NCBI RefSeq assembly: GCF_013425525.1
Contig: NZ_JACCKA010000091.1
Location: forward strand, 1-64,000
Reading direction: 5' to 3'
Length of the DNA: 64,000 bases
Source of the DNA: Luteimonas salinisoli
GTDB taxonomy: Bacteria; Pseudomonadota; Gammaproteobacteria; Xanthomonadales; Xanthomonadaceae
Each line of letters starts with the position of its first letter. The stretch's first letter is position 1. Below, piece by piece: positions 26,041 through 34,566 of the stretch. The notes under the pieces were generated by a model that saw nothing but the letters and a program-made list of their open reading frames with translations, was not told where the DNA came from and searched no databases. The position numbers and the translations under genes are program-made.

Positions 26041-28059
26041 TCAGCCGGGCGGGGGCGTGGCCGGAAGCGCCGGCCCGGCGGTGCGGATGCGCAGCACCGG
26101 CCGGCCCGAGCGCGGGTGCGTGTCGCTGCGCGCATCGAGGCCCCCGACGTCGCCGCGCAGGCGTTCCCACGCGGTGGCGCCGGCATCGCCCTGCGGCTGC
26201 CAGAGTCCGAACAGGCCGAACGGCCGGGTGTAGTCCAGCGTCTGTACCGAGCCGATCCACAGCGGCGTCCCGCCGGACAGGCGCGCCGGCGCGCGCCACA
26301 GCCGCAGCACCTGGATGCGCTCGGGCGAGAGCGGGCGCCGCAGCAGCAGCGATTCCGCGCTGGTCTCGAGGGTGGCCGGCAGCACCGGCTGGGCGTCCGG
26401 CGCGGTGTCGTCGTCGAGCAGTCCGAGGGTGGCGGTCCAGTCCGCCTGGGGCTGGATGCGCCAGCCATGCGGCTCCAGCTGGGCCTGCAGCGGCTGCAGC
26501 GGGCCTGCAACCTGGACGTCGAGGGGCCAGCGCTGTTCGCTGTCGCGCTCGTTGCGCTGCGACGGCAGGCGCGCCCACCCGCTCCGCCACCAGTCGTCCT
26601 GCGCCATGCTGATGTTCGGCAGCGGCGGGGTGAAGCTCGCCAGCAGCGGGTCCACTGCGCGCGGCGCGTGCCATGCCGCCGCCACCACGAAGCTGCCGTA
26701 GAAGACCCAGGCCAGCGGCCGCATCCAGAACGAGCGCGCCACGTGGCGCCGGTACGCCAGCCCCAGCGCCAGCAGCCAGACGATGCCCAGCAGCATTCCG
26801 CCGACCACGTCGCTGAGCCAGTGCGCGCCGAGGTAGATGCGCGAGAAGCCCAGCAGCGACACCACCACGCCGGACACCAGGTAGGGCCATACCCGGGTGC
26901 GGCCCGGCAACTCGCGCGCGATCAGCACCGCGAAGAACCCGAAGGCGATCGTGGCCATCGTCACGGTCATCGACGGGAAACCGAAGCCGAGGTGCGCGGT
27001 CGGCGGCTGCGGCATGTCGATCAGCCGCTCCAGCACGGTGGTCAGCACCAGCCCGAAGGCGAGGGCCGCCAGCCAGTGCGCGGCGGCGATCCAGCGCCGC
27101 CGCCAGAGCAGCCACAGCGTCGCCAGCCCGGCCGCCGGCACCAGCACCGCCGCGTCGCCGATCGACGCCAGCCCCGCGAGCATGCGGTCGGCCAGCGGGT
27201 TGCGCAGGGAAACCATGAACTCGTACACGCTGCGGTCGATCGCCAGCGGCTCGCCGCGCATCAGGACCGTGGTCAGCAGCGCGAACCAGGCCCAGGCGAT
27301 CGCCAGCAGGCAGGCCGCGAGGATCGCCAGCGACGGAGACTCCGGTCGGTTGGGGTCGATCAGCGCCGCGGCGTAGCGACCCAGGCGCGGATGGGTGCGC
27401 GTCCATTTCAGCGCGCGCGCCAGCAGCGCATTGGCGTGGCCGTCGAACCAGCGCCAGGTGTAGAGCACGCTGGCCCACGCCAGCGCCATCACCGCGAGCA
27501 TCGCCCCGAGCACCAGGGCGAGGCGGTCGGCGACCGCCGCCACCGCGTCGTAGGAGGCGCCGAACAGCCACCCCGGCGCCAGGAACGCCACCGACCAGGA
27601 GACCGCCGCGAACAGGCTCACCGGCACGTAGCGGCGCAGCGGCATCCGCAGCATCCCGGCGATCGCCGGTACGAACGGCCGCACCGCGCCGACGTAGCGC
27701 GCGATCAGGATGCTCTTGGTGCCATGCCTGCGAAACAGGGTCTCGCCGCGGTCGAGCAGCTGCGGATAGCGCCGGAACGGCCAGTGGGCGTGCATCTGCG
27801 AACCCCAGCGGCGTCCGACCCAGAAGCTCAGCGCGTCGCCGGCGAAGGCGCCCGCGGCGGCGCAGGCGATCGCGTAGCCGCCGTCGATGTGCCCGAGCCC
27901 GATCAGCGTCCCCACCGCGAAGAGCAGCGGCAGCGCCGGTACCACGATGCCCAGCACCACCAGCGAATCGAGAAACGCGATCAGGAAGATCAGGCCGCCC
28001 GCGGCCACGGGATGCGCGCTGATCCAGGCGAGGATGCTGTCGAACCAGGCATCTGTCAT
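26041..28059 (-). CDS. DedA-PAP2-LssY fusion membrane protein
   Basis: A 672-residue inner-membrane protein of three parts. Residues 1-200 are a DedA/SNARE-associated domain (FLDSLVVLGIVVPALP, AGDALSFWVGRRWG, ARYVGAVRPFVPAIAGM), a lipid scramblase-like family. Residues 240-450 are a PAP2 phosphatase-like domain with about six spans. Residues 480-672 are a soluble LssY_C-type domain. Motif 3 of PAP2 is intact (SRIYLGAHWLSD), but motif 2, normally PSGH, reads PSMT, and motif 1 (K-x6-RP) is not visible, so phosphatase activity is doubtful. It may transport or bind undecaprenyl-phosphate-like lipids. Confidence 0.88.
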   Translation of the reverse strand: MTDAWFDSILAWISAHPVAAGGLIFLIAFLDSLVVLGIVVPALPLLFAVGTLIGLGHIDGGYAIACAAAGAFAGDALSFWVGRRWGSQMHAHWPFRRYPQLLDRGETLFRRHGTKSILIARYVGAVRPFVPAIAGMLRMPLRRYVPVSLFAAVSWSVAFLAPGWLFGASYDAVAAVADRLALVLGAMLAVMALAWASVLYTWRWFDGHANALLARALKWTRTHPRLGRYAAALIDPNRPESPSLAILAACLLAIAWAWFALLTTVLMRGEPLAIDRSVYEFMVSLRNPLADRMLAGLASIGDAAVLVPAAGLATLWLLWRRRWIAAAHWLAALAFGLVLTTVLERLIDMPQPPTAHLGFGFPSMTVTMATIAFGFFAVLIARELPGRTRVWPYLVSGVVVSLLGFSRIYLGAHWLSDVVGGMLLGIVWLLALGLAYRRHVARSFWMRPLAWVFYGSFVVAAAWHAPRAVDPLLASFTPPLPNISMAQDDWWRSGWARLPSQRNERDSEQRWPLDVQVAGPLQPLQAQLEPHGWRIQPQADWTATLGLLDDDTAPDAQPVLPATLETSAESLLLRRPLSPERIQVLRLWRAPARLSGGTPLWIGSVQTLDYTRPFGLFGLWQPQGDAGATAWERLRGDVGGLDARSDTHPRSGRPVLRIRTAGPALPATPPPG

Positions 28060-28171
28060 CGCGCAATTATGGCAGCCGCGGTGCCGGCGGCGGGTCGCCT
28101 TCGACCATGGTTGCGCGACCGGGTGCCGGGTGCGGCGCTCCGGGGCCGGAGCCAGCGCCTACAATGCGGCG

Positions 28172-28834
28172 ATGGCACGCGAGGACGCCGTCGAGATCCA
28201 GGCCTTGAAGGCCGACAGCTTCGGCCGCATCGCGCTGATGCGCGACGCGCGCGGCGTGTTCGTGCGCCGCGATCTCGCCCACGTGCCGCCGTGGCTGCGG
28301 CTGCCGGCCTGGTGGCTGGCGCGCCGCGAGGCGCGCGGCCTGCGCCGCGTGGCCGGCCTGCCCGCGGTCCCTCGCCTGCTGGGATGGGACGGGCGGCGCC
28401 TGGACCGCAGCCACCTGGCCGGTGCGGCCATGTACCAGCGCCCGCCGCGAGGCGACCTGCGCTATTTCCGCCAGGCCAGGCGCCTGCTGCAGGCCCTGCA
28501 CCGGCATGGCCTGGCGCACAACGACCTCGCCAAGGAGGCCAACTGGCTGGTGCTCGAGGACGGCAGCCCGGGGATCATCGACTTCCAGCTCGCCACCTGC
28601 GGCAATCCGCGCGCGCGCTGGATGCGGCTGCTGGCGCGCGAGGACCTGCGCCACCTGCTCAAGCACAAGCGCATGTACTGCCGCGAGTTCCTGACCCCGG
28701 TGGAGCGGCGGTTGCTCAAGCGCCACTCCTGGCTGCGCGACCTCTGGTTCCGCACCGGCAAGCCGGTGTACCGCTTCGTCACCCGGCGCATTCTCAAGTG
28801 GGAGGACAACGAGGGCCAGGGGCCGAAGCCTTGA
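28172..28834 (+). CDS. RIO1/LPS-kinase-like protein
   Basis: A 220-residue small kinase-fold protein. The catalytic loop is HGLAHNDLAKEANWLV (HxD with Asn five residues later) and the metal-binding DFG equivalent is IIDFQLA. The N-lobe glycine loop is not obvious (ALKADSFGRIALMRD), as in many Kdo/RIO-like kinases. The basic C-terminus (LKHKRMYCREFL, LLKRHSWLRDLW) might bind membranes or phosphosugars. Substrate unknown: lipid A core sugar or protein. A TACAAT at 28160-28165 is so close to the ATG that the mRNA may be leaderless. Confidence 0.75.
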   Translation: MAREDAVEIQALKADSFGRIALMRDARGVFVRRDLAHVPPWLRLPAWWLARREARGLRRVAGLPAVPRLLGWDGRRLDRSHLAGAAMYQRPPRGDLRYFRQARRLLQALHRHGLAHNDLAKEANWLVLEDGSPGIIDFQLATCGNPRARWMRLLAREDLRHLLKHKRMYCREFLTPVERRLLKRHSWLRDLWFRTGKPVYRFVTRRILKWEDNEGQGPKP

Positions 28835-28840
28835 GAGCCG

Positions 28841-28972
28841 GTGATTCGTGATTGGCAGAACCGCGATTGGTGATTCGTGATTCGCAAGAGCAGGAGCCCG
28901 AGTGCGCTAGCATCTGACCAATCACCAATCACCAATCACCAATCACCAATCACCAATCACCAATCACCAATC
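28841..28972. repeat. Heptanucleotide dyad A
   Basis: Eight perfect tandem ACCAATC units fill 28917-28972. The inverted form (GTGATTC/GTGATTG units) occurs at 28841-28854 and 28863-28883, so the whole gap between the kinase-like gene and the SDR can fold into a long stem. The array ends 13 bases before the SDR start. The repeat number is likely to vary. Confidence 0.9.
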
Positions 28973-28985
28973 ACGGGTATCCCCC

Positions 28986-29804
28986 ATGTCCACGCTCGCT
29001 GGCAAGACGCTCTTCATCACCGGCGCCTCGCGCGGGATCGGCCTGGCGATCGCGCTGCGCGCGGCGCGCGACGGCGCCAACGTGGCGATCGCCGCCAAGT
29101 CCGACGTTCCCAACCCGAAGCTGCCCGGCACCATCCATACCGCCGCCCAGGCGGTGGCCGATGCCGGCGGGCAGGGGCTGGCGCTCAAGTGCGACATCCG
29201 CGAAGAGGACCAGGTGCGCGCGGCGGTGGCGGCCGCAGTGGATGCCTTCGGCGGCATCGACATCCTGGTCAACAACGCCAGCGCGATCTGGCTGCGCGGC
29301 GCGCTGGACACGCCGATGAAGCGCTTCGACCTGATGCAGCAGGTCAACGCGCGCGGCAGCTTCCTGTGCGCCCAGGCCTGCCTGCCGCACCTGCTCGAGG
29401 CGCCCGATCCCCACATCCTCACCCTTGCGCCGCCGCCTTCGCTGGACCCGAAATGGTGGGCGCCGCATACCGGCTATACCCTGGCCAAGATGGGGATGAG
29501 CTTCGTCACCCTCGGCCTGGCCGGGGAGTTCGGCCCGCGCGGCGTGGCGGTCAACGCGCTGTGGCCGCGCACCCTGATCGCCACCGACGCGCTGAACATG
29601 ATCCCCGGCGTGGAGCAGGGCAACGGCCGCGACCCGGCGATCATGGCCGATGCCGCGCACGCGATCCTCACCCGTCCCGCGCGGGGCTTCAGCGGGCAGT
29701 TCCTGATCGACGACGAAGTGCTGCGGGAGGCCGGCATCGCCGACCTGGACCGCTATGCGGTGGATCCGTCGCAGCCGCTGCTGCCCGACCTGTTCCTCGA
29801 TTGA
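28986..29804 (+). CDS. SDR-family oxidoreductase, HSDL2-like
   Basis: A 272-residue Rossmann-fold dehydrogenase. The cofactor motif TGASRGIG (residues 13-20) and NNAS are present. The catalytic Tyr-x3-Lys is YTLAKMG, but the usual Ser region reads LAPPPSLDP, which is the HSDL2-type pattern and not the classical IVNISS. KSDVPNPKLPGTIHTAA is also typical of HSDL2-like enzymes. NAD(P)(H)-dependent; substrate unknown, possibly a fatty-acyl or steroid-like ketone. No clear ribosome site: the heptamer array occupies the upstream region. Confidence 0.88.
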   Translation: MSTLAGKTLFITGASRGIGLAIALRAARDGANVAIAAKSDVPNPKLPGTIHTAAQAVADAGGQGLALKCDIREEDQVRAAVAAAVDAFGGIDILVNNASAIWLRGALDTPMKRFDLMQQVNARGSFLCAQACLPHLLEAPDPHILTLAPPPSLDPKWWAPHTGYTLAKMGMSFVTLGLAGEFGPRGVAVNALWPRTLIATDALNMIPGVEQGNGRDPAIMADAAHAILTRPARGFSGQFLIDDEVLREAGIADLDRYAVDPSQPLLPDLFLD

Positions 29805-29841
29805 AGGCGCCCCGGCGCGCCCGCACCCGGGTTCGCCGCCC

Positions 29842-30723
29842 TCAGTCCGCGCGCGGCAGCGGTCCGCCGCAGCGGCGGCAGTGCGCGGCGTCCGCGGCAT
29901 GGCCGCGCAGGCCGCATTGCCCGCAGCCGCGCGCGTCGTGGCTGCGCGCCTCCGCGTCTTCCTGGCGCAGGTGGGTGACCAGCTCGGCGGTGTAGATGCC
30001 GGTGGGGATGGCGATGATGCTGTAGCCGATCAGCACCAGGATCGAGGTGATGAAACGTCCGGTCGGGGTGACCGGCACGATGTCGCCGAACCCGACCGTG
30101 GCCACGGTGATGATCGCCCAGTACATGCTCAGCGGAATGTTGTCGAAGCCGTTGGCCGGACCCTCGATCACGTAGATCAGCGCGCCGGCGATCACCACGA
30201 TCGTGACCACCGCGAAGATGAACACGAAGATCTTGCGCCGGCTGCGCCACAGCGCCTGTACCAGCACCCCGCTTTCCTCGACGTAGCGGGTCAGCTTGAG
30301 AATCCGGAACAGGCGCAGGATGCGCAGCACCCGCACCACCAGCAGGCTCTGGCTGCCGGGCAGCAGCAGCGACAGGTAGGTGGGCAGGATCGACAGCAGG
30401 TCGATCACCCCCCAGATGCTCAGCGCGTAGCGCAGCGGCCGCCGCACCACCACCAGCCGCAGCACGTATTCGGCGGTGAACAGCAGCGTGAACGCCCATT
30501 CCAGCCCGTAGAGCAGCCGTGCGTGGCCCAGATGGATGGAGGCCACGCTGTCCAGCATCACCGCCACCACGCTGGCCAGGATCGCCACCACCAGCAGCAG
30601 GTCGAAATTGCGCGACAGCGGGGTGTCGTGCCGGTAGATGATGTCGAACCCGATGCGGCGCCAGCCGGTGGCGCTGGCGGGCTCGAGTGGTGGGGCGGTG
30701 CCCGGACGCATCGGCATGCTCAT
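29842..30723 (-). CDS. Voltage-gated K+ channel-like ion transporter with zinc-ribbon tail
   Basis: A 293-residue six-span cation channel. S4 carries regularly spaced Arg (RVLRILRLFRILKLTRYV). The pore helix and filter read TVATVGFGDIVP; GFGD replaces the common GYGD of K+ channels, a variant seen in some bacterial channels. S6 is ILVLIGYSIIAIPTGIYTAE, with a Pro hinge. The last 25 residues hold two CxxC pairs (CGQCGLRG and CRRCGG), a zinc-ribbon-like knuckle that might gate or tether the channel. ATG 30723 (MSMPM) is preferred; an upstream in-frame ATG at 30765 would overlap the argD promoter. Confidence 0.88.
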   Translation of the reverse strand: MSMPMRPGTAPPLEPASATGWRRIGFDIIYRHDTPLSRNFDLLLVVAILASVVAVMLDSVASIHLGHARLLYGLEWAFTLLFTAEYVLRLVVVRRPLRYALSIWGVIDLLSILPTYLSLLLPGSQSLLVVRVLRILRLFRILKLTRYVEESGVLVQALWRSRRKIFVFIFAVVTIVVIAGALIYVIEGPANGFDNIPLSMYWAIITVATVGFGDIVPVTPTGRFITSILVLIGYSIIAIPTGIYTAELVTHLRQEDAEARSHDARGCGQCGLRGHAADAAHCRRCGGPLPRAD

Positions 30724-30788
30724 CCGCCGATTGTGCCGCAGGTGCGGCGATCGGTGAGAATGCACCTCCTCCGCATGGATTCTGGACG

Positions 30789-32009
30789 ATGCCGGATACG
30801 GTCGTGTCGCCTCTCTCGCTCGCCGACCGGTACCTGCCGGTCTACCGGCAGCGCGCGCTGGTGCTCGAGCGCGGCCGCGGATCGCGGCTGTGGGACAGCG
30901 ACGGCCGCGAGTACGTCGACTTCGCGGCCGGGATCGCCGTCTGCGGCCTCGGCCACGGCGACCCGGACCTGCTGGCGGCGCTGCAGGAGCAGGCGGGGCG
31001 CCTGTGGCATACCAGCAACGTATTCCACAGCGAGCCGCCGCTGCGCCTGGCCGACGAGCTGGTCAGGGCCTCGCGTTTCGCCACGCGCGTGTTCCTGTGC
31101 AACTCCGGCGCCGAGGCCAACGAAGCGGCGATCAAGCTGGTGCGCAAATGGGCGGCGACCCAGGGGCGCCCGCCGGAGCGGCGCACCATCCTCACTTTCA
31201 GGGGCTCGTTCCACGGCCGTACCCTGGCCGCGGTGACCGCCACCGCGCAGCCGAAGTACCAGGCCGGCTACGAGCCGCTGCCTGGCGGGTTCCGTCATGT
31301 CGATTTCAACGACGTTGCGGCGCTCGAGGCGGCGATGGGGGGCGGCGACGTGGCCGCCGTGCTGGTCGAGCCGGTGCAGGGCGAAGGCGGAGTGATGCCG
31401 GCCGCGCCCGGCTTCCTGCAGGCGATACGCGCGCTCTGCGACCGCCACCGCGCGCTGCTGGTGCTGGACGAGATCCAGTGCGGCATGGGCCGCACCGGCG
31501 GGCTGTTCGCCCACTGGCAGGACGGCGTCACCCCGGACGTCGTCACCCTGGCCAAGGCGCTGGGCGGGGGCTTCCCGATCGGCGCCATGCTGGCCGGGCC
31601 GGAAGTGGCCGAGGTGATGCGGTTCGGCGACCACGGCACCACGTTCGGCGGCAACCCGCTGGCGGCGGCGGTGGCGCGGGTGGCGCTGCGCAAGCTGGGT
31701 TCGGCGGAGATCGCGGCCAACGTCGCCCGGCAGTCCGCCGCCCTGCGCGCCGGCCTGGCCGCGCTCGACGACAAACTGCGGCTGTTCTCCGGCGTGCGCG
31801 GACGTGGCCTGATGCTGGGGGCGGTGCTGGCGCCCGATCTCGCCGGGCGCGCCGGCGAGATCCTCGACCACGCCGCTGCCGAGGGCCTGCTGCTGCTGCA
31901 GGCGGGGCCGGACGTGCTGCGTTTCGTGCCGCCGCTGAACATCGGCGACGACGACATCGCCGAGGGCCTGCAGCGCCTGGGCGCCGCGCTGCGCGCGCTG
32001 GCGCGCTGA
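30789..32009 (+). CDS. argD: Acetylornithine aminotransferase family protein
   Basis: A 406-residue class III PLP aminotransferase, probably converting N-acetylglutamate semialdehyde to N-acetylornithine in arginine synthesis. CNSGAEANEAAIKLVRKWA binds the phosphate, VEPVQGEGG and LDEIQCGMGRTG are family motifs, and the PLP Lys is in TLAKALGGG. GTTFGGNPLA follows. Length and motifs fit ArgD, but succinylornithine or GABA transaminase activity cannot be excluded. It stands alone, divergent from the channel gene and convergent with a TonB receptor 29 bases away. Confidence 0.88.
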   Translation: MPDTVVSPLSLADRYLPVYRQRALVLERGRGSRLWDSDGREYVDFAAGIAVCGLGHGDPDLLAALQEQAGRLWHTSNVFHSEPPLRLADELVRASRFATRVFLCNSGAEANEAAIKLVRKWAATQGRPPERRTILTFRGSFHGRTLAAVTATAQPKYQAGYEPLPGGFRHVDFNDVAALEAAMGGGDVAAVLVEPVQGEGGVMPAAPGFLQAIRALCDRHRALLVLDEIQCGMGRTGGLFAHWQDGVTPDVVTLAKALGGGFPIGAMLAGPEVAEVMRFGDHGTTFGGNPLAAAVARVALRKLGSAEIAANVARQSAALRAGLAALDDKLRLFSGVRGRGLMLGAVLAPDLAGRAGEILDHAAAEGLLLLQAGPDVLRFVPPLNIGDDDIAEGLQRLGAALRALAR

Positions 32010-32038
32010 GGCCGGCTGCGGCGCTCCGTGCCGCCTGC

Positions 32039-34267
32039 TCAGAACCGGTAGCGAACCCCGACAAAGGCGCTGCGCGGGCGCCCCGGCCGCGCGCCGTAGG
32101 GGCGCCGCGCGGCCAGGTAGGTCTCGCCCAGCAGGTTCTCCACCTTGCCCAGCAGCTCCAGCTCGCCGGCGATGCGCCAGCTGGCGGCGAGATCGACGAT
32201 GGTGGCGCCGCCGATGCGTTCCCCGGCCGGGATGTTTCCCTGGCCGGCGGTCTCGCGCATCTCGTCGATCCAGGTCGCGCTGAGGTCGGCGGACCAGCGC
32301 TCGCCTTCGGCGCCGACACCCAGCCACAGCAGCTGCTCGGGCAGGTAGGGCAGGGCGTCGCCCGCGGCCACCTCGCCCCATTCCTCGAAGTCGCTGCCGA
32401 AGCTATTGCGGAACTCGGCATCGGTCCAGGTATAGCTGGCGCGCAGCGGGAACCGCACCGCGCCGTCGCGATTCGCGGTCCAGGCCAGGCGGGCTTCCAT
32501 GCCCGCCATGCGCGCCCGGCCACCGTCGAACTGCGCGCCGATGTCGCAGCCGCCTCCGGTGGACTCGGTGCAGGTGCCGACGAGATTGGCGTAGTCGTTG
32601 TAGAAGGCCACGGCCTCGCCGGAGAGCCCGCCGCGGTCGAGGCGCACGCCCAGCTCGTGGTTGCGGCTGCGCTCCGGCTCGGCGTCGGACCCGGGGCCGG
32701 GCGGGTTGAAGCCGCGGGTGACGCTGCCGAAAAGCGTCCAGCCCGCGCCCAAGTCCCAGCTTGCGCCGAAGCCGGGGATCCACTGGTCGATCTCGCTGCG
32801 GGTGACGCGGGTCGGCGCCTGCCCGCGGCCTTCGGGCGTGCGCGCGTAGTCCACGCGCTGCAGGCGGATGTCCTCGTAGCGCAGCCCCGGCGCCAGGGTC
32901 AGGCGGCCCACCGAGATCTCGTCGGAGAGGTACCACGACCAGGCTTCGGCGCTGCCGACGCGATTGTCCTGGCTTCCGGGCAGCCCGGGGGTGGTCAGCA
33001 GCATCCGGCCGTCCTGCATCCGGTAGCGATCGTCCTGCTGGAAGCGGTCCTCCTCGTCCTCGTGGTAGCGCACGCTCGCCTGCAGCTGGTGCGATGCATG
33101 CGCGCCGTCGATGCGCCAGCCTAGCGCCGTCTGCACCCCGCGCGCCTCGTAGGCGCGGTTGTTGTTGCGGATGCGCAGCGCGTCGGCGGGCGAGTCGCCG
33201 CCGGTGAGCCAGGCGAATTCGGCGGCGAAGGCGTCCGGGTCGGCCAGCACCGCGCCGAGGCCGGTGCCGGCGACGTCCTGCAGCTTGTACCAGGCGCGGG
33301 TGGTCTCGTGGCGATAGACGACGGTGCTCAGGTCGACGCGATCGTTGAAGGCGATGGCATGGCGCAGCTGCGCGTCGGTGTGCTCGACCTCGATGTCGTC
33401 GAGCCGGCTGGCGGCGTAGCGGCGGTACGGGGTCGCGCGGAAATCCGCCTCGGCGAGGCCGAGATAGGTCTCGTCGGAGTCCTGGTCGCTGCGGCCCAGG
33501 CGCAATTCGACGCGCTGGGCCGGGCCGTCGCGGGAGTCGCTGGTCCAGGCCAGCTTGACCAGGCTGTCCTGCAGGTCGTAGCCGGTGTCGCCGCCGCCGT
33601 CGAGCCGCTTGAAGCCGTCGCTGTGCTGCTGCACGGTCTCGACCAGGAAGCCGAAGCCGTTGTCCTGCCGTCCGCCGAGCCAGGCGTGGCCGAGGACGGT
33701 GTCGTCGCGGCCGAACAGCACGCTGGCATGCCCGCCGAGGGGCGCCTCGGGAATCGGGGTGGAGATGAGGTTGATCGCGCCACCGGTGGTGCGGGGCCCG
33801 TTGCGCACTGCGGCCGCACCCTTGAGGATCTCCACGGCGCTCATTCGCGCGGCCGTGGGAAAGTAGTAGGCGGCGGGGGCGGCGTAGGCCGCCGGGGCGA
33901 TCAGCACGCCGTCCTCCATCAGGGTGATGCGGCTGCTGCGGTCGATGCCGGAGCCGCGGATGCCGATGTTCGGGCGCAGGCCGTAGCCGTCCTCCTCGAT
34001 CACGTAGACGCCGGGCGCCTGCCGCAGCACGCGCTGGATGTCGGTATGGGAAAAATCCTGCAGCGCGTCGATGCCGATGTACTGGGCGGCGCCGGTGATC
34101 TCCCGGGCGCGCGCGGCGCTGCCGATCACCTGGATCCGGTCGAGGGTGTTGGCATCGGTGGCTGGGGCCGACTCCGCGTACACGGGGCCATGGAGTGCGG
34201 CCAGAAGCGCCAGGCACAGGATTGCGCCCTGCGGACGGCGGGCGAGGGTCTCTCGGAAATTCGGCAT
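32039..34267 (-). CDS. TonB-dependent ferric-siderophore/citrate receptor
   Basis: A 742-residue outer-membrane receptor. The signal peptide ends at VYAES (residue 32). The TonB box region is LDRIQVIGSA, the plug has LRPNIGIRGSGIDRSSRITL, and EILKGAAAVRNGPRTTGGAIN follows. The barrel ends VGVRYRF with terminal Phe. The plug sequence resembles FecA-type receptors (EDGVLIAPAAYAAP), suggesting an iron chelate. A Fur box is 57 bases upstream of the ATG at 34267. No FecR/FecI pair is next to it, and the N-terminus is too short for a signalling domain. Confidence 0.88.
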   Translation of the reverse strand: MPNFRETLARRPQGAILCLALLAALHGPVYAESAPATDANTLDRIQVIGSAARAREITGAAQYIGIDALQDFSHTDIQRVLRQAPGVYVIEEDGYGLRPNIGIRGSGIDRSSRITLMEDGVLIAPAAYAAPAAYYFPTAARMSAVEILKGAAAVRNGPRTTGGAINLISTPIPEAPLGGHASVLFGRDDTVLGHAWLGGRQDNGFGFLVETVQQHSDGFKRLDGGGDTGYDLQDSLVKLAWTSDSRDGPAQRVELRLGRSDQDSDETYLGLAEADFRATPYRRYAASRLDDIEVEHTDAQLRHAIAFNDRVDLSTVVYRHETTRAWYKLQDVAGTGLGAVLADPDAFAAEFAWLTGGDSPADALRIRNNNRAYEARGVQTALGWRIDGAHASHQLQASVRYHEDEEDRFQQDDRYRMQDGRMLLTTPGLPGSQDNRVGSAEAWSWYLSDEISVGRLTLAPGLRYEDIRLQRVDYARTPEGRGQAPTRVTRSEIDQWIPGFGASWDLGAGWTLFGSVTRGFNPPGPGSDAEPERSRNHELGVRLDRGGLSGEAVAFYNDYANLVGTCTESTGGGCDIGAQFDGGRARMAGMEARLAWTANRDGAVRFPLRASYTWTDAEFRNSFGSDFEEWGEVAAGDALPYLPEQLLWLGVGAEGERWSADLSATWIDEMRETAGQGNIPAGERIGGATIVDLAASWRIAGELELLGKVENLLGETYLAARRPYGARPGRPRSAFVGVRYRF

Positions 34268-34323
34268 CGGGGCGGGTCAGAAGTTGGGGGAAAGGCCGGG
34301 CTCGGCTCGATGCGATTGTAAAT

Positions 34324-34342
34324 GATAATGATACGTATTGAC
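34324..34342 (-). promoter_or_regulatory. Fur box upstream of the second TonB receptor
   Basis: GATAATGATACGTATTGAC matches the 19-base Fur consensus at 14 positions, with the first ten identical. It lies 57 bases from the receptor start, where it would overlap the promoter. Iron repression is inferred. Confidence 0.8.
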
Positions 34343-34373
34343 GAAAACGGTCGGCCGGGTCTGGCCCGCCGTC

Positions 34374-34566
34374 GTAGAGCGGAGCTTGCTCCGCTGCTCC
34401 CGGCTCCGGAGCCCACGCAGCCGAGCAAGCTCGGCTCTACGAGGCCCCGGAGCCCACGCAGCCGAGCAAGCTCGGCTCTACGAGGCCCCGGAGCCCACGC
34501 AGCCGAGCAAGCTCGGCTCTACGGGGCTACGGAGCCCACGCAGCAGAGCGAGTTCGGCTCTACAGC
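34374..34566. repeat. GTAG-type REP array, 41-base tandem units
   Basis: One palindrome in plus orientation (GTAG at 34374, stem AGCGGAGC/GCTCCGCT) is followed by four direct repeats with 41-base period, starting at 34409, 34450, 34491 and 34532. Units 1-3 contain AGCCGAGC-AA-GCTCGGCT and end in CTAC; unit 4 is degenerate. GTAG REPs of this type (SMAG in Stenotrophomonas) are scattered by RAYT transposases. The CTAC of unit 4 overlaps the stop codon of the next gene. No RAYT gene is in the window. Confidence 0.88.

Noticed and set aside
28917-28972. Possible CRISPR array
   Set aside because: Units are seven bases with no spacers and no cas genes; it is a simple tandem repeat.
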